Shown here: piece after piece, positions 49,610 through 59,818 of the stretch
Layout: each line of letters begins with the position of its first letter
Position numbering within the stretch: the first letter of the stretch is position 1
Origin: Paraglaciecola arctica
GTDB lineage: Bacteria > Pseudomonadota > Gammaproteobacteria > Enterobacterales > Alteromonadaceae
Direction of reading: 5' to 3'
Assembly (NCBI RefSeq): GCF_018861065.1
Contig: NZ_JAHKQO010000007.1
Span: forward strand, 101,266 to 165,265
Length of the DNA: 64,000 bases
Translations under genes and position numbers: made by a program
The notes under the pieces: model-generated
Seen by the model: the letters and a program-made list of their open reading frames with translations, nothing else
What the model was told of the DNA's origin: nothing
Databases searched by the model: none

Positions 49610-52243
49610 GTGAAGTTACTTAAACCCGCATTAATAACCATCTCTGTCACGTTTGTTGTTGGTATTGTAATCCTTTTAGGTACCTATTTTTATATCAAAT
49701 CTGACCTACCCAGTGTCGATGTCCTTAAAGATGTTCGATTACAAACCCCTATGCGCATTTTTACTCAAGATGGCAAGTTAATCTCCCAGTATGGAGTAAA
49801 ACGCCGCATACCGCTTACCCTTGAGCAAATTCCAGAACAACTAAAACAAGCTGTAATAGCCACTGAAGACAGTCGCTTTTATGATCATCCTGGTATAGAT
49901 CCTATCGGCATGATGCGCGCTTTTATTAATTTAGTCGTCACTGGCGAGAAAGGTCAGGGCGGTAGTACTCTGACTATGCAAATGGCGAGAGATTTTTTCC
50001 TCACTCGTGAGAAAAAATACATTCGTAAAATACGGGAAATAATCCTAGCTTGGCATATGGAACAACTACTTAGCAAACAAGAAATTCTGGAGTTGTATCT
50101 AAACAAGGTAGAATTAGGACATCGAGCATTCGGTTTTGGTGCTGCTGCACAAGTTTATTATGGTAAGTCCCTTGACGAACTCACATTGGCTCAAATTGCT
50201 ACTATTGCAGGATTACCGCAAGCGCCATCTGCACTCAATCCAATAAGCAGCCCAGCACGTTCTTTGGCCAGACGACGCATTGTGTTAATGCGAATGTTAG
50301 ACGAAGAATATATTGATCAGGCGCAATTTGAGCAAGCTGTAAACGCTCCTGTCACTGCTAAAAAGTATGGCGCTGAAATTAATTTAGATGCCCCTTACCT
50401 AGCAGACATTATTTACAGTGAGATGATTGAGCTTTACGGAAAAGACGAAGCCGAAACTGGGGGCTATCAAATCTATGCAACGGTTTCGTCTGACATGCAA
50501 GCTGCAGCGCAACATGCAGTACGTAGAAATTTACACGACTACGATGAACGTCATGGTTATCACGGCCCAGTCGAACAGTTATGGTCGACAGATAAAACCG
50601 ATGACAAGAATACCCAGAGCACTTCGACAGGAGAATCACAACCAGATTCTTCTGCCCCATGGTCTGAAGAACAAATGTTAACTTACCTACAAGATGTGCA
50701 AACATTTGAATCAATGCATCCTGCTATTGTTGTCAAAGTGAATGAAAAAGACGTCATTATTTATAACCAGCAAGGTAAGTACAATATTATTGATTGGGAC
50801 GGATTAGATTGGGCCAGACCTTATATTAATGACTCAAAACAAGGGCCAGATCCCAAAACTGCTTCAGATATCTTGCAAGAAGGTGCGCTGATATTGACGC
50901 GCCAAAGAGAAGACGACCAGCACTGGCAACTGGCGCAATACCCACAAGCTAGTGGTGCTTTTGTAGCACTGGATCCTAAAAATGGTGCAGTTCAAGCTGT
51001 GGTAGGTGGTTACAGTTTCTACCAAAGTCAATTTAATCGCGCGACTCAAGCCAAAAGGCAAGTGGGTTCGAATATTAAACCCTTTATTTATTCAGCCGCT
51101 CTTGAAAATGGTTACACTTTGGCAAGTATCATAAATGATGCGCCTATTACTCAGTGGCAATCTGGTTCAGGTAATGCGTGGCGTCCAGAGAACTCTCCTG
51201 CTGAATATGATGGTCCCATACGTATGCGCGTAGCATTAAGTAAATCAAAAAATGTGGTATCGGTGCGTTTATTGCGAGCTGTTGGGTTAGATAATGTCGC
51301 AGAATACCTGACTCGTTTTGGTTTTAACAAAGATGACATTCCCTTAGATGAAACGCTATCGCTGGGCTCTGGCTCTCATACACCACTAGAAGTGGCAACT
51401 GCCATGGCGGTCATTGCCAATGGTGGTTTCTTAATTCAACCTCATTTTATTCAACGTATAGAGAATGAAATGGGTGACATATTATGGGAAGCGAACCCTA
51501 AACAAGCATGCGATCCTTGTGGATCACCCAGTCAAACTGGACAAGCTGAAACCGACCCTGAAGATATTGAGGCGCTGTTAGCCGCCGAATTCGGTTTGAC
51601 ACAACAAGTGGAAGAACCGGTTAACGATATTCTATCTGCGCCTCGGGTTATCAGTGCTGAAAATGCCTTTTTAGTCGCAGAAATGATGCGTTCAGCGGTG
51701 CAAATTAATGGTTCATGGGATAATCGAGGTACAGGATGGCGTACCGCGTTATTGATGAACCGCCGTAGCGATGTTGCGGGTAAAACAGGTACCACCAATG
51801 ACGTGCGAGATACTTGGTTTAGTGGCTTTACACCAGACTTAGTCGCCACCGCTTGGGTAGGGTTTGATGACAACAATCGTCGCTTGGGACGCACTACTCG
51901 CAATCAAAATTTGGTTAACAAAAATCCGCAAAAATTTAATTACATCGGTAACGCACTAGTTGGCAGCGAATCAGGTGCGCATGCTGCGCAACCTGCGTGG
52001 ATAAGGTTTATGCAATATGCATTGGCCGATAAACCAGAACATATGCTTCCCATGCCTACAGATTTACTTACTGTACGTATTGATAAAGGTACCGGTAAAC
52101 TTACTAATAGAACCGACAAAACATCTATGTTTGAATACTTTACTCAGGGTACAGAGCCGCAAACTTTTGTTGCAGATGCACAAATTATTGAGGCTGCCGA
52201 CCAAAGTGAACAAAGTCAAAAACAGATAGAAGACATATTTTAA
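49610..52243 (+). CDS. mrcA: Penicillin-binding protein 1A (bifunctional)
   Basis: 877 residues from the GTG at 49610 (VKLLKPALI…), preferred over a TTG 21 bases upstream on family resemblance. After one membrane anchor, a GT51 glycosyltransferase (EDSRFYDHPG, GGSTLTMQ) precedes an OB-like insert and a transpeptidase with SxxK in GSNIKPF, SKSKN and KTGTTND. It polymerises and cross-links peptidoglycan. A Ser/Glu/Gln-rich insert occurs around residues 335–355. Confidence 0.95.
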   Translation: MKLLKPALITISVTFVVGIVILLGTYFYIKSDLPSVDVLKDVRLQTPMRIFTQDGKLISQYGVKRRIPLTLEQIPEQLKQAVIATEDSRFYDHPGIDPIGMMRAFINLVVTGEKGQGGSTLTMQMARDFFLTREKKYIRKIREIILAWHMEQLLSKQEILELYLNKVELGHRAFGFGAAAQVYYGKSLDELTLAQIATIAGLPQAPSALNPISSPARSLARRRIVLMRMLDEEYIDQAQFEQAVNAPVTAKKYGAEINLDAPYLADIIYSEMIELYGKDEAETGGYQIYATVSSDMQAAAQHAVRRNLHDYDERHGYHGPVEQLWSTDKTDDKNTQSTSTGESQPDSSAPWSEEQMLTYLQDVQTFESMHPAIVVKVNEKDVIIYNQQGKYNIIDWDGLDWARPYINDSKQGPDPKTASDILQEGALILTRQREDDQHWQLAQYPQASGAFVALDPKNGAVQAVVGGYSFYQSQFNRATQAKRQVGSNIKPFIYSAALENGYTLASIINDAPITQWQSGSGNAWRPENSPAEYDGPIRMRVALSKSKNVVSVRLLRAVGLDNVAEYLTRFGFNKDDIPLDETLSLGSGSHTPLEVATAMAVIANGGFLIQPHFIQRIENEMGDILWEANPKQACDPCGSPSQTGQAETDPEDIEALLAAEFGLTQQVEEPVNDILSAPRVISAENAFLVAEMMRSAVQINGSWDNRGTGWRTALLMNRRSDVAGKTGTTNDVRDTWFSGFTPDLVATAWVGFDDNNRRLGRTTRNQNLVNKNPQKFNYIGNALVGSESGAHAAQPAWIRFMQYALADKPEHMLPMPTDLLTVRIDKGTGKLTNRTDKTSMFEYFTQGTEPQTFVADAQIIEAADQSEQSQKQIEDIF

Positions 52244-52253
52244 AACCTTACTG

Positions 52254-52280
52254 TTTTACTGGCCTAAGTGGCCAGTAAAA
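52254..52280. repeat. Perfect 11-bp inverted repeat after mrcA
   Basis: TTTTACTGGCC (52254–52264) and GGCCAGTAAAA (52270–52280) enclose a 5-base loop. No T tract follows, so it is a hairpin of uncertain function rather than a clear terminator. Confidence 0.65.
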
Positions 52281-52316
52281 ACTAAATAATTATATAAAAC
52301 CACAGGACAAACGTTA

Positions 52317-54011
52317 ATGGCCAACCCAGCTACAAAGAATGCTCTCTACATTCCTCATTCTGGTCCCTCCTTATTAGAAACCCCTTTGTTAAACAAAGGC
52401 AGTGCATTTAGTTCAGATGAACGTATTACGTTTAATTTAACTGGCCTTATTCCGCCGCGCTACGAAACCATAAAAGAGCAAGTCGATCGTGCTTATATGC
52501 AGTATTCCAGTTTTGACGAACCTATTAACAAACACATCTACTTGCGGGCCATTCAAGATAACAATGAAACTTTGTATTACCGCTTGGTTAAAGAACATAT
52601 CGACGAGATGATGCCGATAATCTATACCCCAACAGTGGGGGACGCATGTGAGCAATTTTCAGATATTTACCGTAGTTCTCGAGGATTGTTTATTTCTTAT
52701 TCTGAGCGTCATCAAATGGACGATATTTTACGAAACGCCACTAAGCGTAAAGTTAAGGTCATAGTTGTTACTGACGGAGAGCGCATTTTAGGATTAGGTG
52801 ACCAAGGTATTGGTGGCATGGGTATTCCAATTGGCAAGTTATCTTTATACACAGCCTGTGGTGGAATTAGCCCAGCCTATACCTTACCCGTAATGTTAGA
52901 TGTTGGTACTAACAACGAAAAGCTGCTAGCGGATCCTATGTACATGGGCGCGCGTCACAAACGTATTGGTCAGGAAGAATACAACGAGTTTGTTGATATG
53001 TTTATCAAAGCTATATACAGACGTTGGCCTGAAGTGATGTTGCAGTTCGAAGATTTTGCACAGCCTAACGCTATGCCATTGCTGGAACGTTACAGAGATA
53101 AAATTTGCTGTTTTAATGACGATATTCAAGGTACGGCTGCGGTTGCGGTAGGGACTATTTTAGCGGCTTGTAAAAGTAAGAACGTTAAATTGTCACAACA
53201 AAAAGTGGCCTTTGTCGGTGCAGGATCTGCGGGTTGTGGCATAGCCGAACAAATTATTCAACAAATGTGCTTAGAAGGTATTTCTGATGCCCAAGCCCGC
53301 AGTCAAGTATTTATGGTAGATCGCTTCGGTTTACTCACCCAAGGCATGCAAGATCTTCGAGATTTCCAGCAGCGTCTTGTGCAAACAAGTGATGCAATCC
53401 AAGAGTGGTCATTTAGCAGCGAATATCCTTCATTGCTTGACGTCATTAATTGCGCTCAACCTGATATTTTAATTGGTGTATCAGGGCAAGCAGGATTATT
53501 CACTGAACAGGTTATTCGTAATATGAAAAAACACTGCGAACTACCGATTATTTTTCCGTTGAGTAATCCTTCTCGTCAAGTCGAAGCTACCCCACAGCAG
53601 GTTATCGAATGGACCGAAGGGAAAGTTATTATTGCTACGGGCAGCCCGTTCAAACCCGTTGAGTATCAAGGCAAGACTTATCCCATAGCGCAGTGTAATA
53701 ACAGTTATATATTTCCTGGTATTGGTTTAGGTGTCATTGCAGCCAAAGCCAGTTTGATCAGCGACGAAATGTTAATGGCGACAAGTTTAGCTTTGGCAGA
53801 AGCCTCACCACTTGCAGCAACAGGAGAAGGCAATTTACTTCCATCGTTGGGCGAAATTGCACAACTGAGTAAAAAAATTGCTTTTGATGTAGCTAAAATA
53901 GCGATGCAACAAAATCTTGCCTTAGAAGTATCTGATGAGATATTACAAGAACGTATTGAACGAAATTTTTGGATGCCGGAATATCGACCTTACAAACGAG
54001 TGAGTATTTAA
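52317..54011 (+). CDS. maeA: NAD-dependent malic enzyme
   Basis: 564 residues. The catalytic Tyr lies in [15 protein letters not shown], the metal/substrate region is [11 protein letters not shown] and [10 protein letters not shown], and the NAD fold starts at [15 protein letters not shown]. The large single-domain form without a phosphotransacetylase tail is the SfcA/MaeA type. It decarboxylates malate to pyruvate. It is probably monocistronic. Confidence 0.95.
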   Translation: MANPATKNALYIPHSGPSLLETPLLNKGSAFSSDERITFNLTGLIPPRYETIKEQVDRAYMQYSSFDEPINKHIYLRAIQDNNETLYYRLVKEHIDEMMPIIYTPTVGDACEQFSDIYRSSRGLFISYSERHQMDDILRNATKRKVKVIVVTDGERILGLGDQGIGGMGIPIGKLSLYTACGGISPAYTLPVMLDVGTNNEKLLADPMYMGARHKRIGQEEYNEFVDMFIKAIYRRWPEVMLQFEDFAQPNAMPLLERYRDKICCFNDDIQGTAAVAVGTILAACKSKNVKLSQQKVAFVGAGSAGCGIAEQIIQQMCLEGISDAQARSQVFMVDRFGLLTQGMQDLRDFQQRLVQTSDAIQEWSFSSEYPSLLDVINCAQPDILIGVSGQAGLFTEQVIRNMKKHCELPIIFPLSNPSRQVEATPQQVIEWTEGKVIIATGSPFKPVEYQGKTYPIAQCNNSYIFPGIGLGVIAAKASLISDEMLMATSLALAEASPLAATGEGNLLPSLGEIAQLSKKIAFDVAKIAMQQNLALEVSDEILQERIERNFWMPEYRPYKRVSI

Positions 54012-54086
54012 CAATTAAAGTCGTTTTCTTGAAGAAATGACTTGATGTTAAATGCGGGTGGTGACTTTCATAGGGTTGAGTGTTGA

Positions 54087-54851
54087 ATGAGTTTGATGAA
54101 TAAAATTGGCCGCTGGTTAGCTGCGTATCTAGAAAAACCCAGTGGCAGCATTCAGCCTTCAACCTGCACACCAGAGTTGTTGGCTGCAACTATTAGAGTG
54201 GGTGATGTGTTGTTGGTAGATGGCTCTAGCCGGATCAGTACTGCTATCAAATACCTCACTCAATCAACCTGGTCTCATGCTGCTTTATGTATTGCCGATG
54301 ACAGCGAAAGTATTGAGCCTAGTTGTAGCAAGGTGACTTTAGTTGAAGCCGATGTACTGGATGGAATTAGAACCATACCTCTGAGTCATTATGAGCACTT
54401 ACATACAAGGATTTGTAGGCCTGTAGGATTGAATCCCGAAGATCTAGAAAATGTCATTTCCTTCGCCACTGGAAAAATTGGCCATCAGTATGATATGAAA
54501 AACGTGTTTGACTTGATGCGCTACTTAGTTCAAACACCGCCGGTACCTAATCGCTGGCGTAGAAAAATGATTGTTCTTGGTAGCGGTGATCCCACTAGAG
54601 CCATTTGTAGTTCGTTCATAGCACAGACATTTCAATCAATTCGTTATCCGATACTGCCGAATATTTTTTTCGAAAAAGCTAAACAACCACAAAGTAAGGC
54701 ATATTGCGATGAAGTGTTACAAATCCGTCATCACAGTTTATATGTGCCGAGGGACTTTGATATGTCTCCCTATTTTAAAATAGTTAAACCTAGCCTAATA
54801 AAGGCATTTGATCCCCATTCATTAGAATGGGATGAGTACTTAAGCGGTTAG
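54087..54851 (+). CDS. YiiX/YebB-like permuted papain-fold cysteine hydrolase
   Basis: 254 residues. His64 in TWSHAALCI, Glu87 in LVEADV and Cys174 in RAICSSFIAQ occur in the His-Glu-Cys order of the circularly permuted NlpC/P60-like (LRAT/YiiX) enzymes. There is no signal peptide. Such enzymes cleave amide or ester bonds in peptidoglycan or lipids; the substrate is unknown. Confidence 0.82.
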   Translation: MSLMNKIGRWLAAYLEKPSGSIQPSTCTPELLAATIRVGDVLLVDGSSRISTAIKYLTQSTWSHAALCIADDSESIEPSCSKVTLVEADVLDGIRTIPLSHYEHLHTRICRPVGLNPEDLENVISFATGKIGHQYDMKNVFDLMRYLVQTPPVPNRWRRKMIVLGSGDPTRAICSSFIAQTFQSIRYPILPNIFFEKAKQPQSKAYCDEVLQIRHHSLYVPRDFDMSPYFKIVKPSLIKAFDPHSLEWDEYLSG

Positions 54852-54943
54852 TCGAATAAGTCTCGAACCTTATTCTCTTTTACTACCTTTAAATTTGAAT
54901 CCAAAAATAAAACCGTTTAAATCTAAGTTGAAGCTCTGAAATT

Positions 54944-55561
54944 ATGCCTACTCTTGCCACAATAGCCGTGTTTATTCCTACCATGTTTTTTATATCAATT
55001 ACCCCTGGTATGTGTATGACGCTAGCCATGACATTGGGGTTAAAAGTGGGGCTTCGTCGTACCTTGTGGATGATGCTTGGTGAGGTATTTGGCGTGGCGT
55101 TAGTTGCAGTGTTATCAGTAATGGGAGCCGCAACCATCATGTTGAACTATCCCACTTTATTTATGTGGTTTAAATGGATAGGTGGGCTGTATTTGATGTA
55201 TCTAGGCTGCAAAATGTTTTGGGCCAGCAGGCGGGTGTCTTTCGGATCTGACGACTCTTTAGTCATCAGCCGTGGTGCCTTGATATCACAGGGTTTTGTA
55301 ACTGCCATCGCCAATCCAAAGGGATGGGCATTTATGTTGTCTATATTGCCGCCTTTTATTGATGCATCTAGAGAAATTACCTTTCAACTGTTGGTCTTAG
55401 TAGGCATTATTATGTTGAGTGAATTTATCTGTTTGTTGATTTACGCAACGGGTGGCAAAGGTTTAAAAACGCTACTTAACAAAGGTAATAATATCCGTTG
55501 GATGAACGGTATTTCTGGCGCTTTATTGATAGGCGTGGGTTTATGGTTGGCCCTAAGTTAA
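54944..55561 (+). CDS. LysE/RhtB-family amino-acid exporter
   Basis: 205 residues with about six membrane helices. The N-terminal family motif is SITPGMCMTLAMTLGLKVGLRR, close to the usual PGPxxxxxxxxxxxxGxxxG form, and a second half has AIANPKGWAFMLSILPPF. It exports neutral amino acids or homoserine lactone-like compounds. The substrate is not predictable. It converges on the DUF3703 gene with a 4-base overlap. Confidence 0.9.
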   Translation: MPTLATIAVFIPTMFFISITPGMCMTLAMTLGLKVGLRRTLWMMLGEVFGVALVAVLSVMGAATIMLNYPTLFMWFKWIGGLYLMYLGCKMFWASRRVSFGSDDSLVISRGALISQGFVTAIANPKGWAFMLSILPPFIDASREITFQLLVLVGIIMLSEFICLLIYATGGKGLKTLLNKGNNIRWMNGISGALLIGVGLWLALS

Positions 55562-55932
55562 TTAGGTTTGCTGCTATTGGCCTTAGCAATAATAGCTGCA
55601 AGTTTAGGATCGACAGGTAATACTTGAAAAGGGCTTACGCTGGTTCCTCCCGTATTGCCGATTGGAATAAAACCCATTGCCGTTTTTGTTGCCGCTCCAA
55701 CTATACGTAATACTTGACCTACTCCCTCTTTAACATTGACTTGCCTCACTGCCCAAATCAGCATTAAAACATGTACTTTAGTATGTAATAAAGTTGATGC
55801 CTGCCCCAGCACATGAGCGTTTTCTAAATGGGTAAATTCCACTCTAACATGGCCATGTTTTCTGGCGCGTTTCGCTAAGCTTAATTCCTGTTCAATATAG
55901 GGTTTGATATGTTTGTAAAAGTGCCTATGCAT
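55558..55932 (-). CDS. DUF3703-family protein
   Basis: 124 residues. The N-terminal half has the DUF3703 pattern (EFTHLENAHVLGQAS, HTKVHVLMLIWAV), and the C-terminal half has a Gly-rich stretch GFIPIGNTGGTSVSPF. Members often accompany metal-resistance or redox genes, but none is adjacent here. The function is unknown. Confidence 0.75.
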   Translation of the reverse strand: MHRHFYKHIKPYIEQELSLAKRARKHGHVRVEFTHLENAHVLGQASTLLHTKVHVLMLIWAVRQVNVKEGVGQVLRIVGAATKTAMGFIPIGNTGGTSVSPFQVLPVDPKLAAIIAKANSSKPN

Positions 55933-56109
55933 TCTTATTTTCCGCGATTGTTGAGTGTTTGTTGAATTAAATCATAGCAGCATGATGAATATAAGGTCAC
56001 TTAAACAGTATCATTAACAATCTTGCGAATCTGGGTGATATGATCGCTATTATTATCGAATTAAAGTGATTCCCAGAGTGTACTTTGGGGTATCAAACAA
56101 GGAAACAAT

Positions 56110-57324
56110 ATGACAACCATTGGTGTGGGTACTCAGACGGCAGAACAAGCATTAGCCTCATTAAATGATATGACCACAACGCTTACCCCCATACAACCAC
56201 AGGAATTGTTAGCACGTATTGCTAAGGCGCAGTCTTATATGCAAGCTAATAACATAGATGCAATCTATCTCAATGCTGGTACCAACCTCACTTATTTTAC
56301 AGGTATGAAATGGTATGCCAGTGAGCGAATGGTGGGCGCAATATTACCGGCAAAAGGGAAGGTTCAATACATAGCGCCATTTTTTGAGATTGGCAGTTTA
56401 AATGGTTTTAAAATCATAGATGGCCCGATACATGGCTGGCAAGAGCATCAAAATCCCTACATTTTGTTTGTTGAGGTATTAAAGCAATTGGGGATAGCGG
56501 ATACCGCCACTATTGGTATTGACGAAAGTGCTCAGTTTTTTATTTTTGATGGTATCAATAAGGCACAAACTGGCTTGACACTAATCAATGCACAAGCAGT
56601 GACCGCCCAATGCAGAATGCATAAATCGGCTAACGAACTAGCGTTAATGCAAGCCGCAATGGACATGACTTTAGCCGTGCATCAAGCCACAGCGAGTATG
56701 CTGTATGCAGGCATAACCACCACACAGGTCGAAGAATTTATTAAACAGGCACACCAAAAAGTAGGGGCACCAGGTAGCTATTTTTGTATTGTTCTCTTTG
56801 GTGTTGCCACTTCTTTCCCACATGGCGTCAAAGATCCACAAACCTTAAGGCCAGGTGATATGGTATTAATTGATACAGGTTGTAAGGTGCACGACTATTT
56901 ATCTGATATTACTCGCACTTATGTGTTTGGTGAGCCAACCGCAAGACAAAAGCAGTTTTGGAATAATGAAAAAGCGGCACAACTTGCAGCTTTTAATGCC
57001 GCTCAAATAGGAGAGCCTTGTGAGGCCGTAGATGCGGCGGCTCGACAATACTTATCTACACAAGGTTTGGGACCAGAGTATCAAACCCCTGGCTGCCCGC
57101 ATCGCACTGGTCATGGTATAGGTTTAGACATACACGAATGGCCTTATTTAGTCGGCGGAAATCAAACCCCTCTTGCCACAGGCATGTGTTTTAGTAATGA
57201 ACCCATGTTAGTGATACCCGATGAGTTTGGGATTCGCTTAGAAGACCATTTCTATATGACAGACCAAGGCCCACGTTGGTTTACCCAGCCAAGCCAAAGT
57301 ATTGAAAATCCCTTTGGCTTGTAG
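56110..57324 (+). CDS. M24-family metallopeptidase (Xaa-Pro aminopeptidase/dipeptidase-like)
   Basis: 404 residues. A creatinase-like N-terminal domain (about 30–165) precedes a pita-bread domain whose five metal ligands are Asp255, Asp266, His335, Glu364 and Glu378. It should remove N-terminal residues ahead of proline or split Xaa-Pro dipeptides, with two Mn2+ or Co2+. It has an AAGGAAAC ribosome site and appears monocistronic. Confidence 0.9.
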   Translation: MTTIGVGTQTAEQALASLNDMTTTLTPIQPQELLARIAKAQSYMQANNIDAIYLNAGTNLTYFTGMKWYASERMVGAILPAKGKVQYIAPFFEIGSLNGFKIIDGPIHGWQEHQNPYILFVEVLKQLGIADTATIGIDESAQFFIFDGINKAQTGLTLINAQAVTAQCRMHKSANELALMQAAMDMTLAVHQATASMLYAGITTTQVEEFIKQAHQKVGAPGSYFCIVLFGVATSFPHGVKDPQTLRPGDMVLIDTGCKVHDYLSDITRTYVFGEPTARQKQFWNNEKAAQLAAFNAAQIGEPCEAVDAAARQYLSTQGLGPEYQTPGCPHRTGHGIGLDIHEWPYLVGGNQTPLATGMCFSNEPMLVIPDEFGIRLEDHFYMTDQGPRWFTQPSQSIENPFGL

Positions 57325-57344
57325 TGTTTTAGCTAAAACCTGTG

Positions 57345-57590
57345 CTAGCTGTTAGCTTGCAACAATTGTTGGTACAACTGGTCTTTTAAGGCCGCACGGC
57401 GTAACTTTTTAGCATGCATAGTTTCATCGTCAATTGGCGAATCTTGTAACTCTAACCCACGAATTTCTTTGTCTAGTGCATCGTACTCTTGGGTTTGAGT
57501 CGCGAAATTTTGGTCGTTCGCAGTCAGAGTTTTTATCTGTTCAATAAAATCTGGAAAATCGCTTTTCAGAGAGTGGTTTTCACCTAACAT
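57345..57590 (-). CDS. YdcH/DUF465-like small coiled-coil protein
   Basis: 81 residues. The sequence runs HSLKSDFPDFIEQIKTL, then EYDALDKEIRGLE, then KKLRRAALKDQLYQQL, matching the DUF465 helical-hairpin pattern. The function is unknown. It lies 44 bases downstream of the oxygenase gene on the same strand. Confidence 0.8.
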   Translation of the reverse strand: MLGENHSLKSDFPDFIEQIKTLTANDQNFATQTQEYDALDKEIRGLELQDSPIDDETMHAKKLRRAALKDQLYQQLLQANS

Positions 57591-57634
57591 ATTTCATATC
57601 CTCTTGTTGTGATTAATGCCTACCTAAGCGTAGG

Positions 57635-58546
57635 CTAAAATGGTGCAAAATCATCTTGTTTAGTTGAAGGAACGGTCCAACGTTGCGTTGCATCAAAACT
57701 CACCTGATTCGCTTCACGTGGTGGCATGACTCCATTGTTACCAAATAGCCAAAGTACAAAATTGGAACGTGTACCACTGGTAATTGACTGAGCGGCATGG
57801 GGAACATTACCCCTATGGATCACGGCGGTACCGGGTTTAAAGGTTAGTTCACTAGTTAATCCGTGCTGTGGGTCATAAAAATTCAATGCTGAACCCGCAT
57901 AAGACTCTTCTGGTGAGTTTAAGTTAATGTTTAAAGTCACAGCCGAAGCATCGGTATGCGGACGAATTGAAGTATCTGTAGAGGGTTGATAATGAATAGA
58001 AAACCCAAAACTTTGAGTGTCATAACCGGTGATCTCTGGAAATAGCATACGCGCAATAGGGCGCATATATGTATCAATAAGCTCCTGATAAAACGCCTGA
58101 AAACTCGGCGCCGCAAGAAAACCTTCGGAACGTCTATCAAGCATCGCGCCACGACGATTTAACACTATGCCATAAGGTGGGCGTAGCGGAATTTGTGCAT
58201 CCCATACGTTTTCTAAATAAGCGCGTAGTTCAGCAAGACGCTCAGGATTAAAAAATTGGCATTCAAATACGTTAGGCGCTACTTCTTGCCACAGATCTTG
58301 TACTGCGCTTTCTTTGCTGGGATCTTGCCATGCTTGTGTTACTGCATTACGTAAACGCTCATCAAGCAACGCAATATCTAGAGAAGGAATAAGAATATTT
58401 TCGTTTTCCTCCCACTCTTGCCAAGCATTACTTAATAACTGTTGATTATCATTCCAAAATTGTTGCACCGAAGGCGCACGGTGCAACATTGCCTCACGTG
58501 AAGGTAAAGCTAACTCACGGGCCTGTTGTAATTGATTAATTGACAT
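57635..58546 (-). CDS. 2-oxoglutarate/Fe(II)-dependent oxygenase
   Basis: 303 residues. A helical N-terminal domain (about 1–115) is followed by a double-stranded beta-helix with His197-x-Asp199 (in IRPHTDASAV), a distal His250 (VPHAAQ) and Arg260 for 2OG binding. The pattern resembles prolyl-4-hydroxylase-type enzymes. The substrate is unknown. It is probably cotranscribed with the YdcH-like gene. Confidence 0.85.
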   Translation of the reverse strand: MSINQLQQARELALPSREAMLHRAPSVQQFWNDNQQLLSNAWQEWEENENILIPSLDIALLDERLRNAVTQAWQDPSKESAVQDLWQEVAPNVFECQFFNPERLAELRAYLENVWDAQIPLRPPYGIVLNRRGAMLDRRSEGFLAAPSFQAFYQELIDTYMRPIARMLFPEITGYDTQSFGFSIHYQPSTDTSIRPHTDASAVTLNINLNSPEESYAGSALNFYDPQHGLTSELTFKPGTAVIHRGNVPHAAQSITSGTRSNFVLWLFGNNGVMPPREANQVSFDATQRWTVPSTKQDDFAPF

Positions 58547-58669
58547 AATTTACCTCCACTCAAGTTGAGTGTGTTTGTAGTGACACCCTAAAACAGCAAT
58601 TTATTACATATTAACTTGTAGATAAACTTCTAACATAAGGAATCAGAATTTAGATTTTGTATATAATGA

Positions 58670-59425
58670 TTAGTTAATATCTTGGACTTGCATAACCACA
58701 TCATTCCAATTGCGCTGAGTTTCAATGTCGTCTTCCAAGCGTTGCTCATCTGCAAGAGTGAATCGTTTGATTGCAGGCGTTTTGCTGGTGGCTTGATATA
58801 ACCAGTAAGCTTCAGCTTTTAACGCGTCTGTAATCGGTTTGTCGATTGACTCATAAACGGCTTGTTTACAGGCGTTGATAGACTCAGCTGGGAACTGTGA
58901 GATTCTTTTAGCAAGAGTATCCACGTATTCTCCGATTTCTTCAGGATCCAGTGCTTTGTTGATGGTGCCGAGTTGCTCAGCTTCATCAGCGTCAAAATCA
59001 CGGGCACTTAGAATTATTTCTAAGGCTTTTCCTAATCCAGTTTGTCGAGCCATACGTGAGGCACCGCCACCATAAGGTAAAATGCCCATGGCAACTTCCA
59101 TCTGCATAAATTTATATTTACCACGGGCTGCAAAACGCATATCAAGGGCCAGTGCAAGTTCGTGACCACCGCCACGGGCAAAACCTTCAAGTTTGGCGAT
59201 AGTTGCTTGTGGTACTTTGCTGATCCGTTCACAGACTTCTTGTAAGTCGAATAGCTGCGCATCGTCGCGAGACACGGCGACCGTAGACATGTCTTTGAGT
59301 AATTCAGTATCGAAATGACAGACCCAAATTTCTGGATTGGCGGATTGGAATACTACTACTTTAGTGCTGCGGTCACGTTTAAGCCGCATCGCGAAACTTC
59401 TGGTTCGACCATCAACATCGGACAC
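58670..59425 (-). pseudogene. Enoyl-CoA hydratase/isomerase-family gene lacking its 5' end
   Basis: The 251-residue frame opens at a GTG and is soon alignable to crotonase-fold proteins (KVVVFQSANPEI, ARGGGHELALALD, GILPYGGGASRM). Family members carry about 35–40 more N-terminal residues with a beta-strand and a PPVN-type motif; here an in-frame TAA lies 15 bases upstream of the GTG, and no such coding is seen in other frames. The oxyanion-hole glycines and a Gly-Gly pair near the active site remain. The gene is either truncated by rearrangement or a functional short variant. Confidence 0.6.
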
Positions 59426-59541
59426 GATGCGCTGGTACAGTTAGGTGTGAACGCTTATCAAGCATATCGACTGAGTAAAGTGTTCAAAAATAAAGAAAAC
59501 CAACTGATGAAAAAGTTCAAACAAGATCAATGGGTTCAGAG

Positions 59542-59555
59542 TGACCCCTTTTATT
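59542..59555 (-). repeat. Left copy of a 14-bp imperfect inverted repeat
   Basis: TGACCCCTTTTATT matches the complement of AATAAAAGAGGTCA at 62686–62699 at 13 of 14 positions. Together they bracket the serine-hydrolase and cassette genes, 3.16 kb apart. Confidence 0.5.
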
Positions 59556-59712
59556 ACAGAGTTGTCAAAAAACACAGTCTAAAATCCCTTCCGTTTTGTT
59601 ACTGTGTTGCAGTTAGTCTTCTTTTTCAAGAATAAACTTGATTGAAGAACGCAATCCAATTACCAACAGCAATTCCTGAAAACTTCAATCTAGCGAGTGC
59701 TCATATGTATAT

Positions 59713-59739
59713 AAGGTCATTTTTGTAAATAACCTTTTT
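59713..59739 (+). terminator. Terminator-like hairpin with T tract
   Basis: AAGGT-C-ATTT pairs with AAAT-A-ACCTT across TTGT, with one mismatch and a T5 run. No intact plus-strand gene ends just before it, so it may be the leftover end of a lost gene. Confidence 0.6.
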
Positions 59740-59818
59740 GTTTGTTTTTTGAACTATTGTATTGCAGCAAACTATGTTCTAGGCTTTCTTGTGTCTACAA
59801 ACTTTCTAGGTCCTTCAA

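Larger units (their letters stand above)
59426..59818. other. Gene-poor stretch between the crotonase remnant and the serine hydrolase
   Basis: 393 bases. A plus-strand open frame runs through the first 210 bases and into the crotonase gene, but it lacks recognisable homology and a ribosome site; it may be a remnant. A terminator-like hairpin at 59713–59739 and one arm of a 14-bp inverted repeat (59542–59555) lie here. Confidence 0.6.

Noticed and set aside
52254-52280. Intrinsic terminator for mrcA
   Set aside because: The stem is perfect but no T tract follows in either direction, so it is listed as a repeat.
59315-59635. Plus-strand 106-aa frame as an intact gene
   Set aside because: It begins inside the crotonase-family coding region without a ribosome site; at most its 3' part is a gene remnant.
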